Shown: in pieces, positions 29,883 through 40,978 of the stretch | Position numbering within the stretch: the first letter of the stretch is position 1 | Layout: each line of letters starts with the position of its first letter | Assembly (NCBI GenBank): GCA_019914945.1 | Contig: CM034105.1 | Coordinates: 12,524,001-12,588,000 of the forward strand | Direction: 5' to 3' | DNA length: 64,000 nt | From: Typha latifolia | Lineage: Eukaryota > Streptophyta > Magnoliopsida > Poales > Typhaceae | Made by a program: the position numbers and the translations under genes | The notes under the pieces: generated by a model | What the model was told of the DNA's origin: nothing | The model's database searches: none | Seen by the model: only the letters and a program-made list of their open reading frames with translations

Positions 29883-31137
29883 GAAGAGAACTAGAATGGA
29901 GGGAACGTAGCAAATCTATGGCTGTTTCCTTTTTGAAAACTTTTAGTAGCAATTCAATTCGTTCAAGTTATTGAGAAGTTAGGCATCTCAATGGTATGAG
30001 CTCCAAAAAGCTAATTAGATGATAGAAGTTGATTTATCCATGAAACTTAAAGTTGCTCATGTATGTCTGCATGGTGCTTGTATGCATCCATACATGTTGT
30101 TTCGTGTTTGGTGTGAATTTAGCTGATCTGGAAGCTCATCGTCTGTGGATTGGAAAGTCAAAACAAGGGATCTATGTATGCGAAAGTCAAATGGCAGAAA
30201 CTGCTGCCACAATGGTCAAAGTCAACCAGTTCAAGATAGTGGACGTCTACCTGTTAATTAACTAGTTACATTTGGCGTCTCCGCCGTCGTAATCCTAAAA
30301 TACTTAAGCTAATCTTAACAGCAGGAAGAGAATTAGAACAAGAAATAGCAGAGCAGATGATTTTATTAGTGGATAGTATCGTTCCATGCATATATTAGGG
30401 ATTATTAAGCCTGCCCAAGAGTTACGTGTGAAGACTGAAGACATCTCAGAGTTTATACGTAAATACCTTGTACCTAATTGGATAGGTCAAAAGGAAGACG
30501 CCAACTTGACAAACTTAGACTTCTATTGGTTTTCCAAACCTAGGTCAAATCGAATCAGTTAGAAATATTGGTGGGTTTCAATCCGAATTGTTACCCAATA
30601 ATTGACTAACATGCAACTTTTCAAGAATCAAAATCTAGTTTATTTTCTTCTCTGAAAGAAAGCATCAAAGTTCATGGAGAAGCTTAAGATTTAAAAATCA
30701 TTGCACGCCACTGCTTGCAGAAGAACTAAATGTTGCTAAAATCTAAGCTGCTTCTTTTTTTTTCTGAACAAGAATTTCTTCTCTTTTGGAGAAAGTTAGT
30801 GTGAGATTAAGTACACAAATATATATAGATAAAAGGACAAAAATTTCATGCAAAATTTAAACAAGTTGTGATTTATGCTAGTGACACATACAAAAGAGGT
30901 TAAGGGGATCCAAGTTTCCTATTTTATACGAGGAAGATTCCCATACATATTGACATATAGTTTCCTCTCATTCTGTGTCCATGACTGTTAATTACTGCAG
31001 CCTGTAGGTAATCCAGAAATCCTTGTAACAGAAACTTAACTCTATCTTCTGCTCAACTACTCTGCTAAGTTTAACTGGACTTCCTTGTTCACAAGATATA
31101 TATTTAGAAAAGTATTGAAACTAATGCCTGTAATTAG
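29883..31137. other. Intergenic region upstream of STIG1, downstream of PPR
   Basis: AT-rich DNA of about 1.25 kb. A 70-codon open frame at 30053-30265 has no recognisable family. No repeat or RNA gene was recognised. Confidence 0.55.
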
Positions 31138-32532
31138 CTAAGAACAGCTTAGCCCTGTAATCTTCTTCACTCCTGCCTTCTCCATTGCCTCTCTCACTTC
31201 CGCTGCATCACTCCATCGGCCTTCCCCCGCATAGATATTCCGCAAAAGCATATATCGACCAGAATGCAATGGCTGCAGCATGATCAATTGCCGCCCCAAT
31301 TCAGCTCCGAGTTCTGTCTTGCCATGGAGCTTGCAAGCCCCCAGAAGTGCACCCTGCACTGAAGCATCAGCAGCTATTGGCATCCTCCTGATGAATTCAA
31401 TGGCCTCATTCAGATGGCCAGCCCTGCTTAACATGTCGGCGATGCACCCGTAATGCTCCATCGATGGAGTCACCTTATATTCATTAACCATAGATTCAAA
31501 CAACCTCAACCCTGTCTTCACCAGTCCTGCGCGAGCACAAGCCGTCAGTGCCGCAACCAATGTTATATGGTTAGGTGACAGCCCTTCAGCTTGCATTCCG
31601 ACAAATAAATCCAATGCTTCAGCCTCCTTTCCATTGCCAGCCAATGCAGATATAAGAGCATTCCAAGTGCAAATTTCCTTCTGTCTAACCATTTTGAACA
31701 CATTGCCGCAACAAGTTAGTTGACCATGCTTGCCATACATATCAATCAACGCTGTGCCCAAAAACGCAGTTAGTTGCGTCTCATGTTTAATGATGTAACT
31801 GTGGATTTCCTTCCCTAGAAACAGACCTTTGGGGCCTTCCAAATTAGCACAGGCAGAGAGGACGCTAACGAATGTAGCTTCATTGGGTCTCACTTCTCTC
31901 TGCCAATTCTCATGCAACAATCTCTTGAATTGCTCAATTGCCTCTCCAAAGCATCCATTTCTTGAGAAACCACTAATAAGGGTCGTCCAAGAAATAGCAT
32001 CCCTACAAGCCATATTCTCAAAGAACCGAGTTGCAGAGCTCATGTCGCTGTTACCGCACAGCGCATCAAGCATTGCATTGCAAGAAGCCACGTCCGGGTG
32101 AGGCATTTCAGCGAATATTTTCTCTGCATCAGCAATGTGACCAAATCGTGCATAGACCTTGACGATGGAGCAGTTGACGAAGTCGTCAATGACTAGGCCA
32201 CGATGAATGCATTGGGCGTGGAGGGCACAGCCATTGGAGAAAGAGGAGGACTTGAAAAGAGAAGGGAAGGTATGGTGGTTGGGTCGGGCGCCGTGATAAA
32301 GCATTTCGACAAACAGGTGGTGGGCAGCATTGGGAGGGTGGCGAGGAAGGCAGCGACAGGCTTGTATCAAGCAGTTGTAGGCAAAGGTGGTACTTTTGGT
32401 AGTTAAATTCCATCTATAACTGGAAGGAGTTGATAAGGAGAAGAAGCCGGAAGTGACGAGAAGGGTGTGTATTTGGCTAAGTAAGGAGGGCTGAGTAAAG
32501 TACTTCTGGAGCAAGAGCTCAAGGCATTGCAT
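31138..32532 (-). CDS. Pentatricopeptide repeat protein, PLS class with E-type C terminus
   Basis: A single uninterrupted 464-residue ORF, as usual for plant PPR genes. Repeats of about 31-36 residues recur from about residue 45 to 390. Motifs include TFAYNCLIQACR, SCNAMLDALCG, AISWTTLISGFSRNG, LIDMYGKHGQ, CTWNALISALAGNG and YGCIADMLSRAG. The C terminus (QGALLGACKLHGKTELG, then SGRYMLLRNIYAGEGRWSDA) is the E domain, and the protein stops at KITGLSCS without a DYW domain. PLS-class proteins act in mitochondria or plastids, often in C-to-U RNA editing, pairing with a DYW partner when they lack one. The N terminus may serve as a targeting peptide; target and organelle cannot be read here. The AG run upstream (about 32598-32611) is in the 5' flank. 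Confidence 0.92.
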   Translation of the reverse strand: MQCLELLLQKYFTQPSLLSQIHTLLVTSGFFSLSTPSSYRWNLTTKSTTFAYNCLIQACRCLPRHPPNAAHHLFVEMLYHGARPNHHTFPSLFKSSSFSNGCALHAQCIHRGLVIDDFVNCSIVKVYARFGHIADAEKIFAEMPHPDVASCNAMLDALCGNSDMSSATRFFENMACRDAISWTTLISGFSRNGCFGEAIEQFKRLLHENWQREVRPNEATFVSVLSACANLEGPKGLFLGKEIHSYIIKHETQLTAFLGTALIDMYGKHGQLTCCGNVFKMVRQKEICTWNALISALAGNGKEAEALDLFVGMQAEGLSPNHITLVAALTACARAGLVKTGLRLFESMVNEYKVTPSMEHYGCIADMLSRAGHLNEAIEFIRRMPIAADASVQGALLGACKLHGKTELGAELGRQLIMLQPLHSGRYMLLRNIYAGEGRWSDAAEVREAMEKAGVKKITGLSCS

Positions 32533-33992
32533 ATGGTACTCTTAATTATTTTGGGCTAATAATGTGCAATGGATTGGAGGTTGGATTTTTCATAAGAGAG
32601 AGAGAGAGAGATTTCTTTAGCCTCTCTCTACTATACAAGGCTACGCTCGTTTGAAGAAGATGAAGGGTAGACTTGGAATCACGAATTATAGTTGTCAAGT
32701 CCAACCTCCAATCGTTTAAACCATTTTTTTTTTGATAAAATTATTGCCATATTAACTTATTATCCTTTACATCTTCCGTATTTATTTATTCGTCCTTACC
32801 ATTTTGCTTTAATGTTTCAAATATATTCTCGGTTGAAACAGTAAATAACAAAATAATAATATTTCATAACTTGAAAAATAAAAATATCTAAAATAACTTT
32901 TACTACTACTGCCTTTTACTTTTATCTTGTTATTAAATATTTAAGTCTCGTTTACTTTAGAAATAATATTATATTTAAAATATGTATTCTTTTTTATTAT
33001 TCTTAAAATAAATTTTTTATTAGACGAATAATTATTATTATACTTACTTGTATTCTAAAATAATAGCATAATAATTATTTTTAATATAATATAAAAAGTA
33101 AAAAAATATGAAAAAAAAATTATTTTTTATAAAATTATTATAAATAATTTTTAATTTGATATAAAGTAATATCAAGAGTAAATTAATAATTAAGTTGATA
33201 AATGGTATAAAATATAATTTTAATGAATAATATTTTTATTTCAGAATTGGATTATTACGATGTATAACTGTTATTCTAAAAAAAATAGTTATATTTTAAA
33301 ATAAGGAAAAAATTATTCCTAAAGTGATGGAAGCTGTGTTAAAGTCATTTTATATTAAATAATTAAAAGTAAAACCCAAAGATGGAATGGCAAACATCCA
33401 TTTGGTAGTGTAAATAATAATAAAGACAAAATGTTAAAGAGTATTAATAAATTTCCTAAATTTTTATTTCACGGCCATTCTGTTGTTTCTTAATGAGTCT
33501 TGTATATCCTTAAAAATGTTCAGATAAAACCATGCCACAAGTCTAGATAATACCTCTAATTCCACTCAATTGGGACCAAATATATTTGCTAGAAGGAGAG
33601 GTAATTTGGGAGTTGCAAATATTACACCAAACAAATAGAATATTATCTTTCAGTTCATTCCCTTTAGTTTACTTGTAAAAGAAATTGGCCATTGCTATTG
33701 AGCACTTTTAACAAAAGACAGAGTTGATTTAAGGAATAGTGAAAGAAGGATCTATAACAAATAAGTTATCAATAAGTCAAGATGCAATTAAGTTTCCCTA
33801 ATTTTCCTTCGAGAGACAAAAATCCCAAACATCCCCTCACTATTGCTATGTTTTTTTATCAACTACATCGTGCATATTAGATGCTACTCCGAGCATCAAT
33901 GCCCACTGTAATCACTGTACAGATTGCACAAAGAACTACAAATGTAACAACAATACATATTAGACAGCAGCATTTAAGATGAAATATCAAAT
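32533..33992. other. AT-rich intergenic region between PPR and RTL2
   Basis: Extremely AT-rich from about 32800 to 33420, with long A/T runs and no ORF. It should contain the PPR promoter on the right of that gene and the RTL2 3' UTR just left of 33993. No transposon ends were readable. Confidence 0.55.
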
Positions 33993-36900
33993 CTATTTAA
34001 ACTTGAACCAGGATCTACTCAGTAAATTTACCATCGTGAATGCAGCTGAATTCTGTGCATCTTTCACCTTTGACTTCCTGTCACCCATTGCTGCAATCGT
34101 ACCAATCGAAACCGAGCACATGAATTTTTTTGCATGATCAGGGCCCTGTTCGTCCTCTATTCTGCAAAACCCAAAACACCAAGTGACCAAGAATTTTTGG
34201 AGTGCTGGCAGTGTGACAAGAGCATTTCAGTATAAAATTAATGATACTATACACTAGTCTAAAGACATACTGAGGAAACAAGAAGATTCTTCACACCCTA
34301 TTCATTTGATATCTACAATTTTTCCGGTATCGTGACAGGACATATTGTTGAGTTTGATGTCGTTGTAGTTTCAGCATGATAAGATATTGAGGTTTCCGGT
34401 GAAGACATGGTAGATTAGTTGATCCATGTATTGATCTTGATCAAAATACTTGATTCAACTCAGTCAACTCTGATTTGAGTAGAACTCCAAATGACAGTGT
34501 TGGTCAACAGAGAAATCCAGAGAACAGTCATGAAAACTTGCTGAAGCAGGCTAAGATATGGTAGATTAGTTGATCTATGTATTGACCTTGATCAAAATAC
34601 TTGATTCAACTCAGTCAACTCTGATTTGAGTAGAACTCCAAATGACAGTGTTGATCAATAGGAAAATACAGAAAACAGTCATGGAAACTTGCTGAAGCAG
34701 GCTAAGGCATGGTAGATTAGTTGATCCATGTATAGACCTTGATCAAGATACTTGATTCAACTTAGTCAACACTGATTTGAGTAGAATTCCAAATGACAGT
34801 GTTTGTCAATAGAGAAATCTAGAGAACAGTCATGAAAACTTGCTGAAGTAAAGACAACTTTCTCCTCCTCCTAGCTAAATGTGGAGAAAATATATGTTGG
34901 CAGCTTTAGGAAAGAAATGATGCTGAACTGTGACTTAACTGCTTTCTTGCATAATCTCATCTGTCACTGTTAGCGTTAGGTACTCAATATACAATTATTT
35001 GGTAGACCTACCAGGACTGAATATATGGAGTAATCCTAGTCTGTGTTGCTGAACTGTTTTCATGTTTGTGACCATATGATTATCACTTAAAGTCTTAAAC
35101 ATGCATCAAGAGAAGAAAAATTTACAGTGAAAAATGCCATGTCTATGCCAAAGGTAGATAAGGATGTCCATTGGAAAGGGAGGGAGTTATCGATATGGTA
35201 AAATAGGAAAATAAGACGAATAATCGAGTTGACTGAATCGCCCTTTTGTGTGGAATGATAAGAAAGCTGAAAAAGAGGACTCAAGAAAAAGGGGAAAAAT
35301 CTCTGCAGAATAGCCGGTTTAATAAATAATGAAGATCTTGATTGAAATCAGAAGAAAGCATAAGTTTTTGTAGCCTCTCCATAGAAAGAGCCATGTTGTC
35401 TATGACCATGTTGTGGGCTTCATAATCGTGAATTAATTCTAATAAACATGAGGTACATGTTCATCACGGAACTATGAGAAATATGTTTCATTTTCCAACA
35501 GGGAATTCGAGATATTTAGTAAAAGTTTCTTCTTGATAATTTATTAGCTCTCACCAATACAATAAGTTGAATTGTACTCAAGCATCTAATAGGTCTAATC
35601 TCTAGATTGTCATTGGTGCACATAAAGAATGAACTAAGGTCATATCATTCACCATCCAAAAACAGAGTGATATTAACCTGATGCACTTCTGCGATAGAGC
35701 AAAGAGAGCCAATATTCAACAGGTTAGCAAATTATTTCATTTTTTTTTATCTAAGACTAATTGACTAACACAACTTAACAATAAATACATTCTTTCCTAC
35801 AACAAATTTAATATGCAGTTGATGTTGCTAAGAGAGTTTCACATAACCATCGAGGAGATCCTAAAAGTTAGACAGAAAACAAGAACGATAATTTTAACAA
35901 AATCACTCAAATATCAATCCATTGGGTAAAATAGACTTGGAAAGAACAAAGAGTCAGTCAAAGATAATATATAGGATCAAAATCTACGGAAGTCATGCAA
36001 CTTATATATGCAAATTAAAGAAACCAGAAGCTTACTCATAAACCGGATTGGGGAAACCCATCTTCCTGCATAGCACATTGAGTCTATCTTTCCAGACCTT
36101 CTGCTCGCCCAATTCAGGACCTGCCACCGATACCTTCCCGCCCGTCAAGAGAGCCAATTCTTCCGTCTCCAACCTCTGCAGTGCAGCCCTGGCCGCATTA
36201 AGCTTCGCAATCTTCTTCTGCTCCGACGACCCGATTCCGAGAACCTGCTCATCAACAACCACCTTCACGATATTCAACTTACCGTTCCGATATTTATTGA
36301 ACACGGCCTTCTTCTTGTGCTTCTGGCACAGCTCATTGAGCATCGTCACTGGCTGCTGGTCCAACGTCTCCACCGTGACGATAGGCTCCAAGATCACCCT
36401 TATAACCTACAAATCCTTCCAAGGAATCACGCATTATACTCTGCCTTTGAGTGATTTTGTTCGAAACCAATATTTTCACACAATTTGCTAATCAAAATCT
36501 TGTCTTTTCGGTAAGATAATAATAAAAAAAAGGAACGAAATGGGTATATCGAAAACCTTCCATAGCTTCTCGAGATCGAAATTGCAGTCCATGTAGACGG
36601 CAGCGGCGATCGCCTCAACAATGTCGGCCAAAACTTTGGGCGCCTTCATCGTGCTGCCGCCGTAAGGATGCCCTCCAAGCTCCTTCGGCTCTCGCATCAC
36701 CTCCTCCGTGAATTTACTCACCTGCGAAAGAGAAAAAGAATCAATAAGGCAATAACTTGTACACTTGTGCATAATGAGATATGAGACGGACGAGCTTGTC
36801 GAGATCAGGAGTGTTGTCGCGGCGGAGTAGGGAGTAGAGATCGTGGCGGACGGCGACGCGGGCGAGCTTCTCGGTGGAGATGTTGGCGGCGCGGAGGTCA

Positions 36901-37172
36901 GTGAGGGACCCGGGGGGGAGGTCAGGGTCTGTGAGGAAGAAGTACTTGGAGAAGGCGAGGCCGAGAACGGCATCGCCGAAGAATTCGAGGCGCTGGTAGG
37001 AGCAAGAAGAAGAGGAAGAGCGATGGGTGAGGGCTTCTTGTAGAAGAGTCCGGTTCCGGAAGGAGTAGTTGAGGAGCCGCTCCACCGACGAGATGATGGA
37101 GGTGAAGGAGTAGGCGAGGGGTATGTTTTGCTGTTTGTCTTGTCGGCGATTGCTTCCATTGGCCGGCTTCAT
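33993..37172 (-). CDS. RTL2: RNase III-like protein RTL2 (one RNase III domain, two dsRBDs)
   Basis: Four exons on the minus strand were read: 37172-36792, 36721-36557, 36406-36036 and 34161-33993, giving 361 residues. The RNase III signature is QRLEFFGDAVLG (residues about 60-71). The second acidic pair lies in KVLADIVEAIAAAVYMD (D about 160, E about 163), so the four metal-binding acidic residues appear present. Exon 3 holds the first dsRNA-binding domain (LNELCQKHKKK ... SSEQKKIAKLNAARAALQRL). The start of a second one spans exons 3 and 4 (LNVLCRKMGFPNPVYE|IEDEQGPDHAKKF ... KSKVKDAQNSAA). This layout matches plant RTL2, which is known to cleave dsRNA, affect small-RNA precursors and process the 25S rRNA 3' spacer. 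Intron 3 is about 1.9 kb and carries a 151-bp tandem repeat. The last few residues after NSAAFTMV are family-variable. Confidence 0.9.
34405..34855. repeat. Three tandem copies of a 151-bp unit in RTL2 intron 3
   Basis: Units start at 34405, 34556 and 34707 with the shared string atggtagattagttgat, and each ends with cttgctgaag. Copies 1 and 2 differ at few positions; copy 3 is slightly more diverged. The exact 151-bp period twice over indicates unequal exchange or replication slippage. Confidence 0.93.
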
Positions 37173-37884
37173 GGTCGTGGATTCGTCTTCGAGATCTTCT
37201 TTGCTAATTTTGAGAAGACTGTAGGAGAATCAACGAGGTGGAGAGCGTTTACTTGGGAATTAAGTTTCATACTAATTTGAGCGTTTACTTGTGAATTAAG
37301 TTTCATATTAATTCAGTTAATGCTTATTTTTTAAAATTTTATAAAAGAACTTATTTGATTTAGATTATAATAGAGTTTAGTTGTAATCTGATGTAGTTCG
37401 TAATAATGATTTAGATAAAATTTATTTTCTACTTAAGTTGCTATTGAAATATTTCAAAATATCGTATTTTATTATTGCATAAATTATTTAAAAATAATTT
37501 AAAAGCTACTAATATTGTATCTAATAGTTATAATGAAATATATCAATAAATATTTTGATATAAAAGAGGAGGATTTTTTAGTTACATACGTGTTCATTAA
37601 TTTTTAATAATAATTAAATTAAAAAGTACTATAATAACAATTATGGGAAAATTTAAAAGATTTTAATGGTAATTCTAATATTTTAAAGAATGTAGTGACA
37701 ATTATGTAGAATGATTTTGCAACTCATATATTTATAATACCAAATACTTTTACAATTTTACTAAATCCAAACTCATTTAATTAAAAATTGGCAGCTTTAG
37801 TTGTCCACTTGCTGGGCGACTAGCAAATAAGAGTGAGAAGCAAGGAGGTCAACGCGGCTTGGTTCAACATCGAGATCTTCAGCT
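37173..37884. promoter_or_regulatory. Shared head-to-head promoter region of RTL2 and the GDP-galactose phosphorylase gene
   Basis: The two start codons, on opposite strands, are 712 bp apart. The middle (37320-37790) is very AT-rich; both edges are GC-richer and presumably are 5' UTRs. I looked for the conserved upstream ORF known from VTC2-type mRNAs and did not recognise one. Confidence 0.5.
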
Positions 37885-39704
37885 ATGTTCTCAAAAGACC
37901 AACAAAAGGAGCGCATCGTTGACTGTGAGGAAAGTGGAAGAGGTGGAGCAGGAGATGGCTCTAATCGCAACTACCTCTCCAAGTCCTGCATTCTGCAAGG
38001 TTGATTCATATAATAGATGCACAACATGTGTTTGTTATAATTCCTTAGTGTAGGTTAATTCTCATCTGATATGATTCGCATGTTCCTTTGATGAGTGAGT
38101 CCAATAATTTGATTAGAATTACGTCATATCTCACTTAGCTGACAACTTATAAATTACCCTATAAGTTTCTTGATGTGCTTTTGAAATCCTTCACTAGGAG
38201 CTAGGCTTCCACTATACTGCTTCAGCAAGATTGACTCGAGAGAGCCTCGAGCATTGTTCCTTGATAGGCTTCTCAAAGAGGTGGGTAGGACCTCACTTGA
38301 AATCATATCTATGATTTTGTTATCGAATTTGAGGTTGTTGGTGGATTTGCATGCAGTGGGAGGAGCGCAGGATGAGGGGGTTATTCCACCATGACATAAA
38401 TGCTTGTGAAACAAAGGTCGATTCTCACTTCACTTGCTCTTCACTCATCTTTAGACCTGTTAAATTTGCTACAGCTTTTGAGTCACATCTGATTTCTACT
38501 TGTATAGATACTACCAGGGGAGCACAATTTCATCGCCACGTTAGTTGAAGGGCGTGACTTGAAGAAACGGCCAACTGAGTTCAGAATGAACGAAGTCATC
38601 CAACCATTTGATGACAGGAAGTTCAACTTCACAAAAGTAAAGCAAGATGAGCTCATCTTCAGATTCGAAGAGAGTGAGAATGGTGAGGCAAAATACTTTG
38701 AAAATAATCCTATGGATGTTTCAGCATCTCCAAATATTGTTGCAATCAATGTGAGTATTTGTCCTTCATTTGAATCCTACTCTTCCTTATGTATGCAAGA
38801 AATAGTTGTAACTGTTTCTTGGTTGCAGGTGAGTCCAACTGGTTATGGCCATGTGCTTTTGATCCCTCGTTTACTGGACTGCTTGCCGCAAAGAATAGAT
38901 CGAGAGAGCTTTCTACTTGCGGTCTATATGACGAGAGAGGCTGGGAATCCTTACTTTAGAATGGGTTATAACAGCCTTGGTGGTTTTGCCACCATTAATC
39001 ACCTTCACTTCCAGGTTAACCATCTGCTACCACCAGGCTCCATCTTAATCTTTGATATGCTAGCTAACGGGCTGATCACAACCTTGTGATATCAGGGTTA
39101 CCTTTTAGAAGTATCATTTCCAATTGAAAAGGCTCCCACTCAAAGAATTGCAACTTTAGGGAGCAGCATAAGCATTTTCCAACTGATGCAGTATCCTATA
39201 AGAGGTCTTGTATTTGAAGGGGGAATAGCTCTGCAGGATTTATCAGATGCTGTTTCCAGTGTCTGCATTCTCTTACAAGAGAATGACAGACCCTACAACG
39301 TCCTTATCTCTGAATCTGGCAAGAGGATTTTCCTCCTCCTGCAGGTAGTTCATTTAGATACTACTTCAACTCCCTTTGAAGCTATGATCCTGGTAAGAAA
39401 TGGTACTGACTAGAAAGCTTAATCTTACTGTATGTCTAAAATGAATGTCCAGTGCTATGCCAAGAAGCAGGCTTTAGGAGAAGTAAGCCAAGAGCTTCTT
39501 GAGACCAGACTTTATCCTGCAGCATGGGAGCTCAGTGGCCATTTGGTGTTTAAGAGGAGGGAGGACTATGCTAAAGCGTCCGAACAGAGTATATGCAAAT
39601 TTTTGGTCGAGGCAGCTCTATCCAAAGAGCAATTCGAGGGGGTGAAGCAACAAATCTTGGATTTCTTGTTCATTGGAGCAGCTAAAGATAAAACTGGGGA
39701 GTGA
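37885..39704 (+). CDS. GDP-L-galactose phosphorylase (VTC2/VTC5-type), short divergent N terminus
   Basis: Seven exons were read: 37885-37999, 38198-38280, 38357-38416, 38508-38750, 38829-39014, 39096-39344 and 39453-39704, giving 395 residues. The enzyme converts GDP-L-galactose to L-galactose 1-phosphate, the committed step of plant ascorbate synthesis. Conserved blocks are GLFHHDINACETK, LKKRPTEFR, NFTKVKQDEL, GHVLLIPRLLDCLPQRID, NPYFRMGYNSLGGFATINHL, PIEKAPT and CYAKKQALGEVS. The HIT-like catalytic motif HLHFQ lies at about 225-229. Exon 1 is remarkable: the usual opening block and cysteine cluster of the family are shortened or replaced before GARLPLY. The chosen ATG is the only in-frame one after an upstream stop. 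Length is about 45 residues below typical VTC2. It could be an active paralogue or one under relaxed selection; the frame is intact. Confidence 0.85.
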
Positions 39705-40969
39705 TTGAAAGGAATCTAAAAGATGCTACAACAGATAGTTTCTTCTCCGATCACTCTCTACAGCGGCATGTGTCACCATTCTTTATTAATTGATCGTCAC
39801 AACTCGCAACTAGCAAATATGAATTATAAGAAGATTGTTTTATTTGTCTCCTTGTTATAATCTTTTGGTGTTCAGTGTTCTTAAGGTTTACTATATTCGA
39901 CTGTTGTAGTAGCAATATTTCTCAAATTACAGTTCGAGTTCTTAAATGGACATGAACATTGTATTGGATGAAAGGTTCTTCACTACAATCCTTTGTATCA
40001 AATAATTTGTCACTAGCACAGAATTTAGATTATGAACAGTTTCTAACTAATTGTAGCTCAGTTGTCAAATCCTCATGAATGTAATGATGTAAGCAGCAGT
40101 TATTTTAACAATCCTTTCTTCGTAGGTAAAGGGCATATGCAGAAAGTTTGGTTGCTCCAGTAAGGATCCGGAACATGAATATCATTTCTCAGATGACCCT
40201 TAAGAACAACAATGTTTGGTTGTGTCCAAGAAGGGATAGACCTGGATTTTGGGGTTGGAGGCTTGAAACAAGAAGGAAAAAATTCACCTACAATGAGCAT
40301 TGTTGTGAGGTATGCTATAGATATTTAGAAGGAGGCTATCAGAAGTGCTCGATTGAGATTTGTCATTGGATCTCATTTTACAACCTTTAGCTCTTGTGCC
40401 GGTTTCACATAGTTTGTAACGGTCTTATGAATACTTCAAGAACTGCAATTTCTACAGCCGGCACAAAAGCCTTTTAGAGTTCAGACAAAGTATAGCTTCT
40501 TTTCATGGTGGCATGCAACTAAATAAGCTGCTGAAGCTGTTTGTTTTGCTATATTTGTACATATTTTCTTTTCTTCTTCCTTTTCTAGATAGGTTAGGAG
40601 GAGGTAGTAAACAATCCAAAATTTACAATCATCTAAGTATTTGTCTTTGTTTTCAATGCAATCAACCATCTTCTTCTTTTCAAATGTGGAAACTGTATGT
40701 TACCAAAAGAGTGATCTGAATATATAAATGACTAGAGGAATCATCAGTTATAATTTTTCTTCTTTTTTCGACAGATTGTGTGCCTGTGTTTGTGGATCAC
40801 TATGTGCATATCAAAGATCAGTTCCAGTTAAAACTATTGCTTACGTCCATAAGCTTTATGTTCAAAGCTGTGTGCCTCCCTGTATACTCATTTTTATTGA
40901 AAATTGTTTGCATTCATAGACTTTATGTATAGAATCTTTTATCTAATTTGTTGCACCCAACTCGAATGA
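39705..40969. other. Intergenic region, no recognised gene
   Basis: This begins with the phosphorylase 3' UTR. An 80-codon frame at 40148-40390 (tryptophan- and cysteine-containing) is not recognised and has no supporting neighbour exons. A 9-bp inverted repeat (ttgtgccgg at 40394-40402, ccggcacaa at 40458-40466) may be a small transposon end or hairpin. Confidence 0.5.
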
Positions 40970-40978
40970 TATTTTTAA

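Noticed and set aside
30053..30265. 70-codon ORF with cysteine-rich start
   Set aside because: No true signal peptide pattern or family motif; isolated in AT-rich intergenic DNA.
40148..40390. 80-codon Trp/Cys-containing ORF
   Set aside because: Attractive composition but no motif, no start context and no flanking exons.
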